DNA from: Icerya purchasi
Taxonomy: Eukaryota; Arthropoda; Insecta; Hemiptera; Monophlebidae
Length of the DNA stretch: 64,000 nt
Assembly (NCBI GenBank): GCA_039619475.1
Contig: CM077115.1
Coordinates: forward strand, 36,282,083-36,346,082
Reading direction: 5' to 3'
Of the stretch, positions 31,201-46,200 are shown in pieces; within the stretch, counting starts at the first letter, position 1; every line of letters starts with the position of its first letter. A program made the position numbers and the translations under genes. The notes beneath the pieces are model-generated. The model ran no database searches and had not been told where the DNA came from. It saw only the letters and a list, made by a program, of their open reading frames with translations.

Positions 31201-34200
31201 GAGATTGAAATTAATGTATAATTTTTTTCAAAATCAAAGTTTTGATTTTACGCACAAAATAGCTATTTTACATTTTACATGTAGAATCTGATATAAAATA
31301 TTAAATTTGAATTATATAAAATGTAAACAGAGACTTTGATTATCATCGCGTAAAGTCGTAATTTATGCGTTGTAATCTATGAATTCAATTAACGTTCTTT
31401 TATCTCGTTTGTTATCAAACGTAGCTTGTGTGTACATTTAGCAGTACGAGACGTGATCAGCAGTGATCCCCTCCTCCCCGCAACCAACGACTACGGCCAG
31501 CAATCCGGACTCCGCTACCAGCAATAATGTCCACAGTTTCATGCGATATTGGTTCATAATTCCATTTACCACAGTCCCCTTAGAGCACCAGATATCTTTC
31601 AGTCAACGACTGTATCCGTATAACTCCCGTCACTATCAGGATCGCTTATATCGATCAATCGTATGTATATTCCTCCTGATATGTCCATATCCAACTACCA
31701 ACTTAGCACTTCCTACGCCAGTGTGTTAAACCCTATCATGCTTTTTGGGGATTTCAACAGTCCCCCTTTGGGGATCCAATACCCATAACTCAAGAAGAAA
31801 CGTTCTCTCCAAATTCATATTAAATAGCGACCTCCTGCTACTCAATTCCCCTACTCCAACACACCTGGATGTTTTCTCTGGTTCGTTCTCTACTATTGAT
31901 CTTGCTTTTATTTCCTCTTCATTCTATCTTAACGTTGAATCCACTGTACTACAACACACCTTCTCTAGCGGTCATTTTCTCATCCTTATATTTTTTCCGC
32001 CCAACATCAATGCAATTTCTCACCCGCCGTCCCCGAAATTCAATTATCAAAAATCAAACTGGAGTATTTTCACTTCTCTTCTCGGAACCATGCCTCTTCC
32101 TACCCCTTCAGTGCAAGGAAATATTACAATATTCTCAGATAAACTAACTGCTGCTGTCAATGTATCTATTCCCACGATCGACCCGTCCCACTCCCACATT
32201 GCGTCCCTTGGTAATGCAGCGAAGGTCATATGGCGATTTCTCCAAGGATAAAAGCCCTCCGAAGATATAAATGTACCCGCCTAGCCTCTGATTTCATTAC
32301 TTTTAGGAAAGCCCGTGCTGCCGCACGTGATGTAATCCACCGGAAGAAACAGGAGGCATGGACAGCCACATGCAACCGAACAATTTGGGGTAAAGTTAAA
32401 TTAATAAACGGCATTTCTACCATTCCACCAATCCCCCCTATCAAAATAAACAACTGCCCATTAGCGGAAACATCTGAGGTGACAAATGTGTTTTCCACAC
32501 ACTTCAGTCATGAATCATCGTCTTCGGTTTACTCCCAAAATTCCCTATTGCATAAATCTATGAAAGAAAAATCCCCGATAACCTATAATAATAATAACAC
32601 CGATGAATACAACAGTCCTATTACTTTAAGCGAGCTCAATTATCAAATAAAATTTCACTCAAAAAATTCAGCCCCCGGCGCCGACGGAATCAATTCACTG
32701 ATATTAAAGCACTTACCACCACAGGCCCTTTCGTATCTTCTAGCAATCTACAATCAAATATGAAATCAAGGTTGCATACCGTCATCCTGGAAAGAAATTG
32801 TTATAGTCCCCATCCTCAAACGTGGCAAGGACCTCACCCTTCTATCAAGCTACAGTCCAATTTATTTGATTTCGGTACTAGGCTTATTTGGGTTTTAGAA
32901 ACCCGTGGGCTCTTTCTCCTTGCCAGTCTGGCGGACGGAAATAAAGATCGACAATAGAGCATTTATCCATCTTTCATAATGAAATCAGAGCAGCTTTCGC
33001 TAGATCAATATTTTTTGACATAGAGAATGCGTATGATCGGGTCTGGCGTCTGGAATCACTTCGGAAGATGGTTAAGAGCAGTATAACAGGGAACATGATT
33101 ATGTACTTAAAAGATTTTCTTCATGGCAGATCTGTCCGGGTGAAAATAAGAAATTCCCTTTCACGTTCGCAATTCCCTGACAACGGGCTCCCTCAGGGCT
33201 CTGCCCTAAGCGTGACCCTTTTTAACCTATATACAGGGTGCGGCAGTATAACTTCCTTTTTTAAAATGCGCCACTTTTTTTCTACTAGGTTTTTTAAAGA
33301 AATAATAACAGAAAATCAAATAACATACTCTAGATCCCCAATTGGGGCAATATGTATGCTTCTTCGCTTGCAGTTTTATTTCGATTTTTTGTTATTATTT
33401 CTTTAAAAAGTTTAGTAGAAAAAAAGCGGCACATTTTAAAAAAGGAAGTGATGTTGCCGCGCCCTGTATATACATGACATTGTTGAACGCATCCTCCATC
33501 CGGTAACTGCCCGTCTTTTCGTCGATGACCTGAACATTTCCCTAACATCACCGAATTCTTTTTATGTCCAACAAACTTTACAAAAAGTGTTAACAAACTT
33601 AAAAGAATGATCTAGCTTGCATGGGCTGTCCTCTCCATCTAAAACTAAATGTGTCGACTTTAATAGGGAAAAATAAACCTCCTTCTCCTTCAACCCTTCT
33701 TTTTTTTTAGACAATTCTCTTCTCACGTTTTGCTGTACGGCAACTTTCCTTGGTATCAATTTTGATAGCAAATTATCCTGGCACCCTCATCTGTTCCCCG
33801 TTAAAAAGAAGTGCAGTAAATATATCACTACATTGAAATATCTATCCTACAAACGCCATAACTCTTCTCCTAAGCTTCTGCTAACACTTTTTCAATCCCT
33901 TATTCTCAGCCGTTTCTCCTACGGATACTCATTATATTCTACCGCTACCTCATCCCTTCCTAAAGTGTTGAATCCACTGCAGAATTCTTCTCTCCGATTA
34001 ATACTGGGTACGCACCACATGTCTCCCGCTCATAGCCTTCAATCCTTACCGGGTTCTCCACCCTTGCACTTTCAAATATCTTTTCACTCATTCCGTGATT
34101 CTCTAAGAATTTTCCTTCTCGGACTAAGTGATCCTAACCCCCATCTCCTAATGGTGCTCTCCCCCGCCTATCGGAAATTTTATTAGACTCCAACATCGAC

Positions 34201-37200
34201 CCCCAGCTCTTCTCTTCCACCCTGGACTACCCTACCAGCTAGAATCGATTCCCTTGCCCACTTCTTCAGGGAAAATGTTTTCCCTCCGTCACTCCATGCC
34301 AGAATTTTCTCGACTCTACAAAGCAATTCAAACCATCAGTTCTATTATCCTGATGGTGTGAAATCGTGCCCCGGCTCCAAATCGTCCCCTACTGCTTGTT
34401 CTTTTTACTTTGGTGTGGTTTCGTCGTGCTTGCGCGGCTTCGTGACCATTGTTCCGTTCTCGATGCCGAAATTTATGGCATATTCCTAGCCCTTGAATCT
34501 ATAGTTAAATCCCTTCCACCCAGCAGTCGCATTTTGATCGTATCTGATTCGTGTGCAGCTTTGGATACCTTTTCCAAAAAACCCCCAGTGAACTATATAA
34601 CTACTTTAATCCAATCCCTATCCTAAAGCCGATATCATCCTCCCACCAAATTACCTTCCCGCAGGTGCCAGGCCACACTGGATTTATGAGTAATTTGTTA
34701 GCTGACATTGCTGCTAGGTCTGCTCTGTTGTGCCCCATGCCTTGTTACTCCGCTCCCATCTGACATAATAAAGTCCAAATAAATTTGAGTGCAATTCCGA
34801 CGGAAGAAAACATGATTGACTCTCCAAACAAGCTTGCTTTCTGAGGGAGAGACCCCTGGTTACCTCCTTCCAACCTTCCCAGAACCCATTTTGTCGTTAT
34901 GACAAGGCTCCGCATCGAACATATTTCTCTGACGCACGATCATCTTTTGCTCAACAGCGTGCCTATTTTTGAATGCCCCTTTTGTTCTCTCCCCCCACTC
35001 CTTCAATAAAACACCTGCTCCTGGAATGCTCTTTTGCTGTTCAGCACTTTAATCACCACATAGTGTCTCTGCAGTCATCTCTGGTTAACTCCTCCTTAAA
35101 TATCGCAGACACTGTTCAGTTTCTTTATACAATTGGTTTGTTCCGAGTCATTCAGCGTTCCCACCGTCATAGTGTCGTAATAGCCCCAGCACCTGCACAC
35201 GGCACTCAAAAAAAAAAAAAAAAATTATTGTAAACAGAATCAATTGTTCAAATTAATAATTTTTCATTAATTATGTTTACAAAGCTGAACAGATTTTTTA
35301 TTATATTTCTTTTTTTTTTCTTTTTTAATTTATAAGTAACTTAAATAACTACATATACATATATAAATGAATGTTTATTTGTCCCGTATGCATTCTTGTA
35401 CCGCTGGACGAATCATCCTGAAATTTTCAGGATGTATTTGTGTTGTTCCAACAACGGCTTTAAAGCATGGCTGAGTTTTCTACCCCCTCTCCTTCACGAA
35501 ATATGAGTTTCTAAATAGTTAAACAATGAATTATGATACGACTAGCGATATAGGAATGCATACGGGACAAACAAACAAACATTCATTTTTATATTATTAA
35601 TTGTAAAAATAAAAATGTTACTAATAAGAAAAAATAGACCAGTTCATTAATTTGGATTACAATAAAACCGGGTTATTTTGACTTTCTATATTATACGCCC
35701 GTTCCGCATATTTTATATTCATCTTACATGACAACTCAGTTCAGAATAGATAATTATAACACTTACAAATTATTTAATAGGGTAAAATAAAACGTAGAAA
35801 TTTACAGTGCCCTTATTAAAATGTTCGTCGCTGAGTTATTGAGTGCAATCCGAATCAAATTCAAAAAATTGACTTCCGTTAAGGAAGTCTTGATTTCGAT
35901 CCTAGGCGACGACAGAAGTTATTACCAAAAAATTAAATTAAGTAATCGCTAATAGTCACGTAGCAGGCAATGGAAAAATATACATATGAGCGCTAGTTAG
36001 TATACAGCAGACACACACGGGACTGCATTTCTGTATATCGATAAATCAAGCATTTACAATCAGTTCTAAGTGTAGTCTTGGGTGTATACTCGTGTAGCAC
36101 ATAACAATCGCCGCGAACACTATACCTATGTGTCTATGCAATTAGATTGTACAAGTAAGTAGTCACGACACCCCACGAAGGAGAGGAAAAGTAACTGACG
36201 CAAAAGAATAATACAAATATTTACTAACCAGCCGATGTAACACTGACAAAGGTTTTCATTTGACGTAGCTTGTTTAATTAGCAACTCCACTTGCTTTTCT
36301 ACCGACACCGCTGAATTCTTATCGAAATCGTGTCCGGTCAATTTTTCCCTCACTCTCGTGATAATCGCTAACGCTTTTTTATTTAACGCTTCGGGTTGCT
36401 GTTGATTTATATCTGAGAAATTGAAAGAAATGACTCAAAAGTTTGATAATATTAAACAATTCGACCACTAATGTCAAGAATTAAATAAAAAGTGTATTTT
36501 TAAAGCGAGCAGTATTTATCGATAATTACTGAATATAAACGCCACAAAATGAAAATGGCGCCATATAAAATTTCTCTGAAAACGAAAAAAAGTTACATAA
36601 ACAGCGACAGATTATAAATTTATGATGGCAACTGGCATTAAAATTATAATTTAACATTTCATTTATAACGAATATGCGCTTACTTATTTCTAGTATCACC
36701 GGAGAAAAATATTGCTAATAATAACTGCTGAAAAAATAATCTGTTGAACTCTCAGAAATTAGTCGATAAAATTTAATAAATCATAAACTATAAGCAATAA
36801 TAAGATTAAAGAAGGAAAGAAAGGTTATAATTAAACTTGGTCATAATGTTACTATTGCCTAGACCCTATCTATATTTGGAGAAACACCGAGTAATTTGAC
36901 TGTTGCGTAACAGGTATAATTAAGCATGTCTAAACTGTTTAAAATCATGTTAAAAACTTAAATTAAATATGCAAAATAAAAGTATTTTAGTTATAGATTA
37001 CAAAACGAAATTTAATCGCGTTAATTTCTCTTAAACAACCTAACTCCGTAAACGAGTCGGTTTTATGGATTTATTGTAATTTAATTGTACATTTCCGTGC
37101 AGAATATATTTTTATCATTAAATTTAATTTGAAAAGTTTCCTTACAGGTGATAGAAAAAATTACAAATCAAAAAAAAAAAAAAAAAAATCGTATTCTGCA

Positions 37201-40200
37201 CTCGGTGATTTTTTTTGAACTACAGAAAGTCATTAAACACAGTGTAGAAATGTTAAATGAAACGGATGGTACGAATTTTGTATAAATTATACGGAAATAC
37301 ACTTACTTTCAAAACAAATCACGTACAAATTCGTTTTTTTTTATAATTTTCACGTCGAAAAATACTGATTTAGAATCGTGCAACCAAAAGAGAAAAATAA
37401 TGTTTTAATTTTACCCGTGTAACGGTTAGAAAATAAGAAAATCGCTACTACTAAAAATATCCTTCGCCATGAATAATTACTGTAAGGGTTACAGTAAACT
37501 CGACTAGCCGACTGATCACGATCGTCGTGTGGTCAGACAATCTTGCGGGGGGGGGGCTTAAAAAACTACCCTTTTGGTTAATAATAAAATTCGCTTAATA
37601 TTTCTTTGAATTTGGTTAACATAAAAAGCTGTTTTAAGAAAAGAATTTAAGAAAAAAAAACTTTATTTAATAATGCAACATTAACAATACTAGTCGGAAA
37701 ATATTTACTATTATTTTTCTTTTTCGAGTATATCCGAGAAGAATATATAACAAATAAAAAAATACGAAAGATAGACTTAATGTAATTTTGTCAAATTAAA
37801 AGTAAAAAGAACAATATACAGTGAAAATCGGTTATAGGGACATGTCGTTTATGGCAGGGGCGGATCGAGAAGGACATTTTGGGGGGCGGGAATTATATAA
37901 TTATGTAAAATCTTCTACAGTAGGTAGTAGATTTGGGAAATACCCCTTGTTTCATAAAGAAAATAAAATAGCGACCTTTATAGAAATTTAAAAATGTTTT
38001 AAAAATACAAAATTATTACAATTTAATTTAAATTTAGTTTTATTTTTAGGTGAAAAATAAAAAACGAAATTATAGAATTCTAGCCAAAATGTTAGTTTAG
38101 CAATAGTAAGAAAGATAGTATTTTTATTAGACGTTACTTCTTTTTTATTTTTGTTAGTAATCCGATCCGAATTCTTATCCCCACGGGGAAGTAAAAAAAA
38201 TATATATATTTCTCATTGAACTATTTTCATTTACATTACAAAATAAAAATTAAAAATAAATAAAAACGACAAAAGATCGACAGCAGTTGTGTTTAAAATA
38301 GAATAAAAAAGGAACATTAATAGTTTTACTAGAAAATAGTATTAAATATTAATTATTAAAATCCGTAGGGTAAAATTCATACAAATCTTTTATAGCATAA
38401 ATTAAGTTTCTCTGTTATAACAAATTTTTTCATAGAGGCTTTTGGTTCTTTGAGAGGGGGTGTCACCCCCCACCCTCTCGTGGATCCGAATCTGGTTATA
38501 GGGAAGAATATTGCTGGAACTGGCAGAATTCAAGACCACTATACGTTATCAACAACGACAATGATTATAACGATAAATCGGTTATTACGGACAAAATTTC
38601 GGCATGCAGATAAACAATTATCGTTTATAACAGGGGTGGCCAAACCGCGGCCCGCCTTGGACATTTTTGCGGCCCGCGAGATGGCTAAAGTAGGATTAGT
38701 CAAACATATATATTTTTTAATGATTTCATTTTTTTTTTTATTTCATTTATATTTATACATATATTTTTTATATTTCATTTTTGGTGTTATATATAATATT
38801 TCTTTGCAATGCGCGTTTAGCATCATTATTATTATATTTTATATGTTTACATGTAAGAATAATAGTAAACACAATAATAATAACTCATTATGTTTCAATT
38901 TTTCACTATAAAAACATGTCTATTATGGTATAAAATCTAATATGGGGATATATGATTTTATATGCGACCCGCGGAGTTATGATGCATTTCCAAAGTGGCC
39001 CGCAAGATCATTTGGGTTGACCACCCCTGGCTTATAACGATTTGACGACACAAAATTTAACTTTTAAAGTTTTTTGCAGATTCAAAAAACATTAAAAATT
39101 TTAAAAAAAACATGAAAAAATGAAATTTGTACAAAATGGAACAGATACATTGTTATTTTGTGTTACATTATTAATTACCGTGTTAAGTGCTCATTGTAAA
39201 CTTAACGGAATTGATGAAAACCTCTGGTGGTATAGGCGTCATTATAAAAAATAAAGACTGCACTACTCATCTTATTATAAAAAAAATTCGAAAATTACAA
39301 ATTTTTTCAAAAATAAGGAAAAACTGAACACTACTGATACGTGGTAATTTTTTTTCTTTTTCATACTTGCTTTATATTACTACTAAGGGGTTTACTTTTT
39401 CATGGTTGCACATTTATGTTTAAAGAAAAAATTTAGTACTTGCGCTTTTAAATTTATTTAAAAAAATGTGTGTAGCTATGATTTAAAAGAAATGATTATT
39501 TGTTTAATTAGTGAAAAAAGTTAGTATGTAAAAATATTTTACGCAAGTTATAACGGAGTAACTCTTCCTTAACAGTAAATCTTAGGCATTAAAATATCGA
39601 AGTAGTTTACTTGATATCGGATATAACGGCAAACCGGTCGTTACAAGGACTAAATTATTCATTCCCTTGAAAATCGTTATAACCAATTTCCACTGTATTT
39701 CTATATCGAATACAGAAATAGAAGAACACGAATTTACCGTTTATATCGGCTGGTAACTGTTGTTTGGTCGAGGAGGACATGTCTAAACTGTTGTCAGTTG
39801 TTTCGGACAGTGCATTTCCGTTACTTCCATCGGATGCATTTGACTGCATAGAAACGGACGAAGTAGCCTCCGATAAAGCTCCTTTCGAGCGAATGCTAAC
39901 TCCGTTTCCAGTCTCGCCCATTTTACCGACAACAGCGCCGACCCCGCCACCACCGCCACCCTCAATAAGTCGCCAGTTCAGTAACGGATCGTAAACAAAG
40001 GCTTCCAATACCGCCATTAAACTATCTTTGTTACGTCTTAAGACAGACATCACACTTTCGCACGTTTTGCAGTACGTTCCATCAATGCCGGTAACCTGAA
40101 AAAAGACACACACATGTGAAGAAACTCAAAATTAAATAACACGGTCTGTTCTGAAAAATTTCAATAAGGCGCGAGTTTTTTTCTAATATATCAAATGATA

Positions 40201-43200
40201 TATTTTATTCGAACAATTTAACATATCAAAGATACACATTTGACAAGTACTTTGTGAAATTTTCATTTAAAAATTTTTTAAATTCAGCCATTGGGACCTC
40301 ATTTCCCCAGACCCCTCAAAAAAAAGTTCCCTCGCCGTTGTCAGGATAACTCAAGACAGATTCATCCGAAATTAAAAAACTAAATATTTTCTGTTAGTAT
40401 ATATGTATAGCTCGTGCTTGGACGAAGGAAAAAGAAAAAAATTAAAATTTGAGTTTTTAGCGGAGTTGTGAAGAAAAAATACCCATTTTTTAATTAAATT
40501 TGTACACGTATTGCCTTGTAAAATTAGTTGTAAAGGGGGAAAAAAAAAATCTTCGTTCAAGCACTAGATAATGTTATCTTGAAGAAGTATGCAAAATTTG
40601 AACAAGATCGGTTCGTAACTTTTTGAGAAATCATGACAACCGACTTCAAAAATAGAATTTCGAGAAAAACGCGATTGAAGTTTTAAATTGAAATAACACG
40701 CAGAAAATTTTTTTTTTTTCAACTTCCATAGAATCATCGATTCCGGCACCATTAAGTAAAGAACCTGCTGCAGCCACAATATCCAGGGCATCCTTTTGCT
40801 CTTGCCTGTGACGAATTTTTGCTTCTCGTGTCCCAGCGTCAGCTTTTTTTTCGGCTATGAGTATGCGATTCTCATCCTCTTTTCGGGCATACTCGTGGCT
40901 GTTTCGGCCAAGTTTTCAATCCATACCGTGCATAAAAAGTAATAAAGTTGAGATTCCATCGTTGAAAGTGCCAGCAGCGACAAATGCAACAATCTGGGCT
41001 ATTTTTGAACCAGCAGGAAGTATTTTTGAACTAATTTTCCAAATTAACTGGTTCAAACTTTCATTATTATTCTGCGTAGAGCCACCAATACACCGGCTAA
41101 AAAAGATCTCCTTTGCTGAGTTCTTCATAAATGGGCTTGATAGCTGATGAAACGTCACTTGGTAATGGATCATAATCGTGTTTGAATGATGAAAGCGTGT
41201 TTATAGCCGAAGCACGCTGCCAAGCGCACTATGGGTCAGGTCCGTTTAGACATTAATCGTGCAGTGGGTTTTTGTCTGTGGAGTTATAATGAAAGTAAGT
41301 TGCCCATATAGCTTCTTTCATATTTTGTACCGAATCACAGTTTCTTCTTACAGTCAGGCCGTAATAAACTGTTAATTTATCGATCAATTTGCCGGTAAGT
41401 TTGCCTTTGCCGGAAAGAATTTTTTTTCTAGTTGTTTTACCAGCCTTGATTTGTTTCTCTTCAACTGTCTTATTGACCAAATCGCGTAAGCGGGTGCTCA
41501 TCCTCTTTTGCACATGCTCTACGCATTCTTTCTTGTTTATTACAAAATTTTCACCATAATGTTCGGCATTGAGAATTCCGGAATATATTGGAAATGCTAA
41601 GAAAAAAAAACACCTAATACTGAGCAAAATTATAAAAAAACTGTATGTATGTAGGCAAAATTAAAATCCGGACACAGCAGAAATGTTGCGAATGCACGCA
41701 CATACAAGACATTATAAGGTCGGGTTTCTCAAAAAGATGAGTAATAATATCCGCTCAGTCATAGATTATTTATTTTTCAGTAATACACGCGAATTGCAGC
41801 ATACGGTGTCCATTTTGTGTGCGAATCAAAACGGTGAATAATGAAAAATGTCTCGTTCGGGAAAGAACACCATGTGTGAAATGCGCCAATTAGTAATTTT
41901 AAGTAATGTACGCGGTAAGCCATTCAGGCAGATCTCAAAATTAGTGAACATTCCCAGAAGTACGGTTTCCGATATTATTTCACGTTATAAACAGGATGAA
42001 AATACGAAGTATAAAGGTGCAGCAGAAAAGTTAACGGCCCATGACCGGCGTTCTATCCACCGAGAAGTGGGGGAAAAACCCCGGGCAAGTGCCCCCAAAC
42101 TGGTTATACAGCTGCGGGAATGTGATCAAACGGTATGTAATGCAATTCGTAATTTAGGATATAATTCAGGCATTGCACGCTGTAAACCTTATATCAGTGA
42201 AGTCAACCAAAACAAGCGCTTTCAGTTTGCCGAGAAATAACTTTCGCACAAAGAAACGGTCTGGCATGATGTACTATTTACGGACGAGTCCAAATTTAAA
42301 AAACTAATTGCCCTTAGAAATTAAAAGCGAACGAAAAAGACGGGCAAACAATAGCTAAGCAGCTGCTTCAATATACCTGCGACGCGCCAGACTGACATGG
42401 CCTGATGGGCGGAACTTCCAAAGGCTCTATCTATTAGAATTTTACTCCGATCGATTTAAACTTTTGGGAGAATATTCTAGACATATTGTACTATTTAGTA
42501 AGACAAAAAAAAAAAAAAAATCGATTTTTTGAAATTTTCAAACCCACCTAACCCCTTAATAGGGCGGTTTACGCGTAATGGCTCAAATACCGTAAATCTC
42601 TGACATCTAGGCTCAAAAGAAAAATACGGTAAAACAGTACAGGAAAATATGCAATCTGTAAGGCATAACGTTACAGAACAAAGATCGGCTCAGGAAATAT
42701 GGGGGGGGGGGGCAAGGAAGGCAATGACTGAAACTGCCGATGTATCCAAGGAGAAAAGAGAGGCGAAGAAGCCATGGATTACCTCCGAAACAATAGAGCT
42801 TTTGGAAAAAATCAAAGAAAGGAAAGCAGCAGGCTTGATCACACAAGAAGTTCGAGAAGAATATCGCAAATTAGATAGAGTAATTAGGAAACAATATCGC
42901 GTATACAAAGAGAGGTACTTAACAGAAATATGCGACGAGATATAAAAAATACCGGGGAAAAAATAAACCGAGAGATTTCTTTTGTAAAATCAAATTGATC
43001 ACAAAATACTTTGAACCTCGTTTTAGGAATATAATGAACGAAAACGGGAAAACCCTAATAGATATGGGAGAAATTACGGATAGATGGAAAAGATACCGCG
43101 AAAACTTAATGTATAGTTCACAGAGACCTTCAGTGACTACATCAGATGTATTGACACAAGAGGAGCTAGAACCATCAATTCTCTTAGAAGAATTAGAGAA

Positions 43201-46200
43201 AGCGGCTAAAAAATTAAAACCCCGCAAAGCAGATGGGAAAGACAATATTGTGATGGAAATGTTTTTGGCTAGAGAGACCGTGGCCGACCTCCAAATAGAT
43301 ATATAGATCAAATCTCGGAAATAACGCAAATGCTTGCGAGTAACGGCAGACCGCGACAAATGCACTTGGTCATTGTAACATGGAGGAATCGAGCAACAGA
43401 ATAGAAGATAACTGAAACTAGTCGGCATATTTATAATTTATTAATTGTTTTGCATATTTTGTGATTTTTATTAAATAAATGATACTGAAGTTTAACAAAG
43501 TTAGCTTTAATAGGGAACAACAGATTTCGTAATGGCTCTGCGTTTGCACAGAGTTCATTAGACAGCATTAAATTAGCACAGTTATTCGAAAATTTTAAGG
43601 CGCTATGAAATTTTGACCTAACCACATTTTTTAACTAACAAAATGTTCTCTTCATCCGTTTGTGATGCTTAAAATCAAAGAGATTGAGTATTTATTTTCG
43701 ATTCGGTTTTATCGATAAAAGCCGTTACACATTTAGAAATAAATAGTTCAGTCTATCTTTCTTTTTTTCTTTTTAGCAACAGGCAACACAATCCTACGAC
43801 AAAGTAAAATATATTTACGTTATTTTTGATGACGCCGATAAAAAATCATATCGGAAAGGTGATTAGACTTCAAAAAGGACAATTTAAAAATAAAAGAAAA
43901 ATATAATTTTCATCAAATAAAATAAATTTACCAAATTCCTAAAAAGGATATAGTGAACGCAAATAACTGATATGTGCCGATATATAATGGAAAATGAATA
44001 ATACCCGAAGAGGCGACAGAAGTGATAGAAGGTCCGACGAGGACAAAACACGCAAATATCGGCTGAAGATGTCACAAGAGTAATCAGATTGATTCTACGT
44101 TCGTCGCTCTAAACTCCAATGAACGCTATTATTAACTGAAAATAACTAAATCTGCGGATGACCGAGCGTTATCAACCCGGAGTTCGAAAAGTCTACTAGA
44201 AAAAATATTAAAAAAGTTGAATCGCATAGCGGAAAAGTACGAAATGAATATTAAAAGTTATATGAATGAACAAGAATCACAAGAGATACAAAATTACAAC
44301 ATAAACGTTAGAATAAGTACGAACGTTTAGGTATTTGGGACAATTAATCACTGAAGACGCATCGCGTCATTAAGTAACAACCAGAACTACAATGTCAAAG
44401 AAGGAGACTTTATTTAAAAAAGATCGCTCATTCAGCAAAAAAACATGATTTTAGAAGTCGTAATAGTAAAAACTTACGTATGCTCGGTAGCATGTACAGT
44501 GAAAACATAAAACCTTTTAACAGAGGACAAAACGTAAATTGAGACTTTTGAAACACGCTGTTGGAGACGATGCTATCTTGGACAAGCAAGACCGCAAATC
44601 AGAAAATTTTGGATCAAGTAAACAACGAACGCGTAACAAATATTTGGAAAAGAAGACGAAAAGAATAATTTACGGTAGACACCATGTTATGCATGCCAAA
44701 ATTCGTTTATTTATAACGCTCAACGTGTCGGGCCAGCTTACACTGACCACAGCTAAGGTTTTAACAAATACTACAACATCAGTACTTTGGATCCTTTTCT
44801 ATATTTTTATATTGGCGGGTGTATAGAAAAGATTGCAGTCCGAAGTGTGCTTCTATTTGTCTGTTAGTGTACATATAGGACCGAGTCGTACCGCTTTATT
44901 CCGAACAACGTGCCTACTTATTTGTACATTATTCCTGTTGTACATATTGATACAAAATCGGAATGTTTGTCGCCAACTTACGGCGATGTCGAATAATAAA
45001 TTAAGTCACGTGATTTTCCACTCTATTCTGATTATTATTACTAGACAACCATTTTATATGTAGAGAAGACTTTCGTGCTAAAGATACTACGCGGAGATCA
45101 CGTTTGATCACTTCTAAAGGCGGGGAGCTTATTAAAGCACTAAATGCTGATTCACGTAAAATTCACTCATCAAGAAGACCAACACATACTGACCTACTGA
45201 TAGTAAAAAGGTTCCAGATCTAATCGACTTCTTTTCATTTCTAAAGGTATCTTTGCAAACTATGTTGAAGTAAAAAATTACAATAACTTGTCATCTGATC
45301 ATGTACCTTCACAACTTGTATTAAGTGGTACAATAATACAGAAACAAAAGAAGCAACATTTCACTAGTAAATTCACTGACCGGGGGATTTTCAGAGAACT
45401 TTTAGATCAAAAAATAAACCTTAACATAAGACTAAAAAGCGAAAGAAGAACTAATAATTCGAGAAGCTGCGAAAACCGCAACCCCAAAACTAAACACATA
45501 TATGAAGTCGGTAAAAATTAAAATATAACAAACGTTACATAAAATTGGGACATTTTTTCTAATGGAGGATGGTCTAATATTCTTCTTCTTCTTTGGTCGT
45601 AATCCCCCGAAGGAATGTCGTGACCATTACACTACAGCATCTTCAATTTTTTTCCGCCATTGTATTCGATCATCCACGATAATTGATTTTTCCTTTAATA
45701 AATTTCTAATTATATCCGTCCATTTAATATGTTTAATCTTCCTCTTGGGGGTGTTCCCTGCACTTTCCCATCAATTATTAATTGTAGCATGGAGTGTTCG
45801 TTACGCATAGTATGGCCAAAGAACCGCAATATACATAATGAAACATCGCCGGATAATCTACGCTTAATGTCAAGTATGTGTAAAGTGGAAGCATTCGTTT
45901 GCTTCGCTGTCCAGGTTTTTAAGGTAGGACTATTTTGCATTTATTTTGTATATTACTTGTTTTAGAATTAAGATATGGTATAAAGTTATTACTTTTCAAA
46001 ACCCTCTGTAATTACATTTTTATTGCTTAATAAATGTATCCTTTTTATAGTCTTGCTAATTAAATACTTGTTCGTGCAATTCGTGAAGCTTGTAATTCCC
46101 ATCTTTGCTTTAAAAATAACGTGACTTCTTGAAAAATTTGTAGAACTAAATTGACCCGATGCAAGATAATTTTTCTTATTAGTTTAGTTATATCGGCATT

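Noticed and set aside
34750..34900. Candidate CPFW-type terminal Tor exon within the LINE
   Set aside because: The CCAGAACCCATTTTGTC stretch does not encode C-P-F-W in any frame, whereas 28249-28264 does with correct phase, acceptor and stop.
39764..39994. Plus-strand proline-rich frame
   Set aside because: It is the antisense of the Tor glycine-rich linker exon.
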